DNA of 15,179 nt from contig JBGPIL010000033.1 of the NCBI GenBank assembly GCA_041484905.1, positions 1 to 15,179 on the forward strand, in the 5' to 3' direction. Origin of the DNA: JACQCE01 sp041484905. Lineage in GTDB: Bacteria > Nitrospirota > Nitrospiria > JACQCE01. A program made the translations under genes and the position numbers. This document shows, piece by piece, positions 13,107 through 15,179 of this stretch; position 1 is the stretch's first letter, and every line of letters begins with the position of its first letter. The notes under the pieces are model-generated. The model was not told the origin of the DNA and ran no database searches. It saw only the letters and a list, made by a program, of their open reading frames with translations.

Positions 13107-14157
13107 GCCGGCCCGTCCTCCCCGTTGCGCCATCGCCGGAGGCCCTGTTCTCTTCGTCACGGGCCAGGAGCTGGAGCAGCGGCGTGGCGGAGAGCGCAAA
13201 GCCGGTTGAAGGCCGGTCCACGCCGAACCGGCCAATCAGCTGATCGTACCGGCCGCCGCCGCCGACCTCATAGCCGATGCCCGGCACGAACAGATCAAAC
13301 ACCATCCCCGTATAGTAGTCTAAACCCCTGACTTCGCCCAGATCGATCAGCACCGATGAGCCGTAGCCGGCCTTGTCGACGCACTGGTAGATGTCGCTCA
13401 ATCGCTGGATCGCCCCGGCTGTTTTCCCGTCCTTGTCCGCTCTGAACCGCCGGCCGGCTTCCGTCAGCACATCGAGCTGGCCGATGCTGTCGAGCAACGA
13501 CTCCATCTGTCCCGCTTGTTTGGACGACAACGCTTTTCGGGCCAGGGCCGTCAGCTCCGCCCGATCCCGACGGGCCAGGGCGTCCCGCAACTCGCGGACG
13601 ACCGGCTCCGGCGCATCAGTCCCCTCCAGGAGCCCTTCGAAGACGCCGGGGTGACCCAGCGCAACCCGCACGCCGTCGATGCCCAATGCCTTCAGCGCAG
13701 AGAGGGCCAAGGTGATCATCTCGGCATCGGCTGCGGCATCGCTGGGGCCGATCAGTTCGACGCCCACCTGCATGACCTCCCGCTCCCGGCCCGCGTGCGC
13801 TTCCTCATGGCGAAAGACCGTGGCACGATAGCAAAAACGCAGGGGGCCGCGCTGGTCCGCCAGCAATTGGGCCACCATCCGGGCAATCTGAGGGGTGACA
13901 TCGGGCCGCAACACCATCAGCCGGCCGGTGGCCCGATCGGCAAACGTGTAGGCGCGCTCCACGAGCCCGCCGCCCAGGACGGGTGCGATCACGTCGAGGT
14001 ACTCAACCAGCGGGGGAATCACTTCTTGATAGCCCGCGCGCGTGAAGTGGTCAATCGCGCGCTGTTCGAGCTGGCGCTGCAGGCGGGCGCGCTCCGGAAG
14101 GAGCGACGCCACGCCAACGGGGCTCATCGCTCGCGGGTGCTGTTTCGCGCGCGTCAT
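13096..14157 (-). CDS. hisZ: ATP phosphoribosyltransferase regulatory subunit HisZ
   Basis: This 353-residue protein resembles the catalytic core of histidyl-tRNA synthetase but ends after the class II core, without the C-terminal anticodon-binding domain. That is the mark of HisZ, which joins short-form HisG in the first step of histidine synthesis. Visible parts are the opening SPVGVASLLPERA (12-24), RPDVTPQIAR (84-93), the motif-2-like YRATVFRHEE (110-119), RGLDYYTGMVFDLF (277-290) and GGGGRYDQLIGRFG (299-312). The C-terminal 16 residues (RASGDGATGRTGRHGD) look disordered and overlap the dnaB start. Start ATG 14157 is favoured by a weak AGG upstream; ATG 14127 is possible. It lies 27 bases after serA, grouping two amino-acid biosynthesis genes. 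A short HisG elsewhere in the genome is predicted. Confidence 0.92.
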   Translation of the reverse strand: MTRAKQHPRAMSPVGVASLLPERARLQRQLEQRAIDHFTRAGYQEVIPPLVEYLDVIAPVLGGGLVERAYTFADRATGRLMVLRPDVTPQIARMVAQLLADQRGPLRFCYRATVFRHEEAHAGREREVMQVGVELIGPSDAAADAEMITLALSALKALGIDGVRVALGHPGVFEGLLEGTDAPEPVVRELRDALARRDRAELTALARKALSSKQAGQMESLLDSIGQLDVLTEAGRRFRADKDGKTAGAIQRLSDIYQCVDKAGYGSSVLIDLGEVRGLDYYTGMVFDLFVPGIGYEVGGGGRYDQLIGRFGVDRPSTGFALSATPLLQLLARDEENRASGDGATGRTGRHGD

Positions 14158-14184
14158 AACATGCCTGCCTGTCGGTGTAACCGG

Positions 14185-15179
14185 TTACAAGCGAATCTGC
14201 TTGGCGGAGAGAATCTGCGGCAGCCGGCGCAATTGCTCCAGCAACGCTGCGGGAATCGGCGCATCGATGCCGATGACGGAAATGGCCCGGCCGTTCGGCG
14301 CCTCACGCCCCAATTCCATCCGCGCGATGTTGACGCGGCTGTCGCCCAGCAACGTCCCGATCTTGCCGATGACGCCGGGCTGGTCGTTGTTGACCAGCAC
14401 GAGCATCGAGCCGGACGGCGTCACTTCCAGCGGGATGCCGTTCACGGTGATAATGCGCGGCTCGCTCTTCTTGTACAGCGTGCCGCCCACCTGTTCCGTC
14501 CCGCGGTCGGTCTTGATCTTGAGCACCAGCTGGCTGGTGAAATTGCCGGCCTCATCGCTGCGCACCTCCCGGACCTCAATGCCGCGCTCCCTGGCGACCA
14601 CCGGTGCGTTGACATAATTGACGTTGTTCTCCAGAATCGGGTTGAGCAGTCCGCGCAGCACGGCAATGGTCAGGGGCGCCGTGTTCAGCTCCGCCACCTC
14701 GCCCCGATATTCGATCGTGACCTGCTGCAGCGCCCCCTCATATAATTGCGCCAGAAATGCGCCCATTTTTTCCGCCAGCACCAGATAGGGCTGCAGCTTG
14801 GGCAGCAGATCGGCCGGCACCGAGGGCAGATTGGCCGCATGGCGGATGATCCCTTTGACCAGGTAATCGCCGATCTGCTCCGCGATGGCCACCGCCACCT
14901 GTTCCTGGGCTTCCGTGGTGGCCGCGCCGACGTGCGGCGTGCAGACCACGGCATCCAGCTTCAGCAGCGGATTGCTCGGATCGACCGGTTCTTTCTCGAA
15001 GACATCCATCGCCGCGCCGGCGACCTTCCCGCTGACGAGCGCGTCGTACAGCGCGGTCTCGTCCACGATGCCGCCGCGGGCGCAGTTGACCAAGCGGACA
15101 CCGTCCTTCATCAACTTGAAGCTGTCGGCATTGATCAACTTGGTCGTCTCGGGCGTGAGCGGCACGTGCACGGTGATGA
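14185..15179 (-). CDS. serA: D-3-phosphoglycerate dehydrogenase (5' end missing)
   Basis: This enzyme oxidises 3-phosphoglycerate to 3-phosphohydroxypyruvate with NAD+, the first step of serine synthesis. The window holds 331 C-terminal codons; roughly the first 200 residues are outside. The visible part contains the end of the NAD-binding domain with the catalytic Arg in NCARGGIVDE, the Glu in DVFEKEP and the His in TPHVGAATTEAQEQVA. It continues with the intervening (ASB) domain and a C-terminal ACT domain beginning near MLVLVNNDQPGVIGKIGTLL, the usual site of serine feedback control. This is the long-form type. The apparent in-frame GTG near 15171 is internal, since the frame stays open to the edge with the family motif ITVHVPLTPET. 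Confidence 0.97.
   Translation of the reverse strand, partial: ITVHVPLTPETTKLINADSFKLMKDGVRLVNCARGGIVDETALYDALVSGKVAGAAMDVFEKEPVDPSNPLLKLDAVVCTPHVGAATTEAQEQVAVAIAEQIGDYLVKGIIRHAANLPSVPADLLPKLQPYLVLAEKMGAFLAQLYEGALQQVTIEYRGEVAELNTAPLTIAVLRGLLNPILENNVNYVNAPVVARERGIEVREVRSDEAGNFTSQLVLKIKTDRGTEQVGGTLYKKSEPRIITVNGIPLEVTPSGSMLVLVNNDQPGVIGKIGTLLGDSRVNIARMELGREAPNGRAISVIGIDAPIPAALLEQLRRLPQILSAKQIRL

Noticed and set aside
12312..13331. A 339-codon plus-strand frame opposite dnaB
   Set aside because: Antisense to DnaB with all its motifs; composition rich in His, Gln and Arg is typical of a shadow frame.
13096..14157. Histidyl-tRNA synthetase (hisS)
   Set aside because: The C-terminal anticodon-binding domain is missing and the length is about 350 residues, as in HisZ.
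13516..14745. A 409-codon open frame on the plus strand opposite hisZ and serA
   Set aside because: It lies antisense to two unmistakable enzymes, has no recognisable motif, and long antisense frames are expected at this GC content.

Overview
All genes in this window lie on the minus strand. It comes from a Gram-negative-type bacterium of about 60% GC, with type IVa pili, an ABC-dependent surface polysaccharide exporter, a lipoprotein signal sequence and Tat translocation. The pairing of HisZ, diderm features and PilA proteins of the Myxococcus/Geobacter kind suggests Nitrospirota or a similar deep diderm lineage. That placement is inference; the window holds no rRNA or other decisive marker.

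Read in the direction of transcription (right to left), there are three blocks. Block 1 (15179 to 9434) is mostly housekeeping: the 3' part of serA, hisZ, dnaB (start overlapping the hisZ end), tatA, and a 637-residue TPR lipoprotein behind its own good sigma70-type promoter. Block 2 (9262 to 3461) is a type IV pilus locus. A near-consensus sigma54 promoter precedes two tandem PilA-type pilins with a terminator-like hairpin between them. These are followed by a polytopic O-antigen-ligase/polymerase-family protein with a periplasmic TPR tail, a one-helix membrane protein, an ABC ATPase and an ABC-2 permease. The last three resemble in type and order the PilG-PilH-PilI set next to pilA in Myxococcus.

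Block 3 (3448 to 1) is a polysaccharide export unit. It starts with a winged-helix regulator fused to a Rossmann-like domain, whose promoter is bracketed by two copies of the palindrome GTTCAT-N3-ATGAAC, one covering its own start codon. The regulator overlaps a Wzm-type permease by ATGA. Then come a complete adenylylsulfate kinase (CysC) and a Wzt-type ATPase with a C-terminal substrate-recognition domain that runs off the left edge. CysC between the two exporter subunits suggests PAPS supply for a sulfated glycan.

The most interesting points are the twin operators around the fused regulator, the kinase inside the exporter operon, the sigma54 promoter plus internal hairpin that may set pilin stoichiometry, and the coupling of pilin, glycan ligase/polymerase and ABC transporter genes in one transcription unit. 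Intergenic gaps are short. The longest is 290 bp (9144-9433), which holds the pilin promoter. I saw no tRNA, rRNA, CRISPR array, insertion sequence or phage gene.
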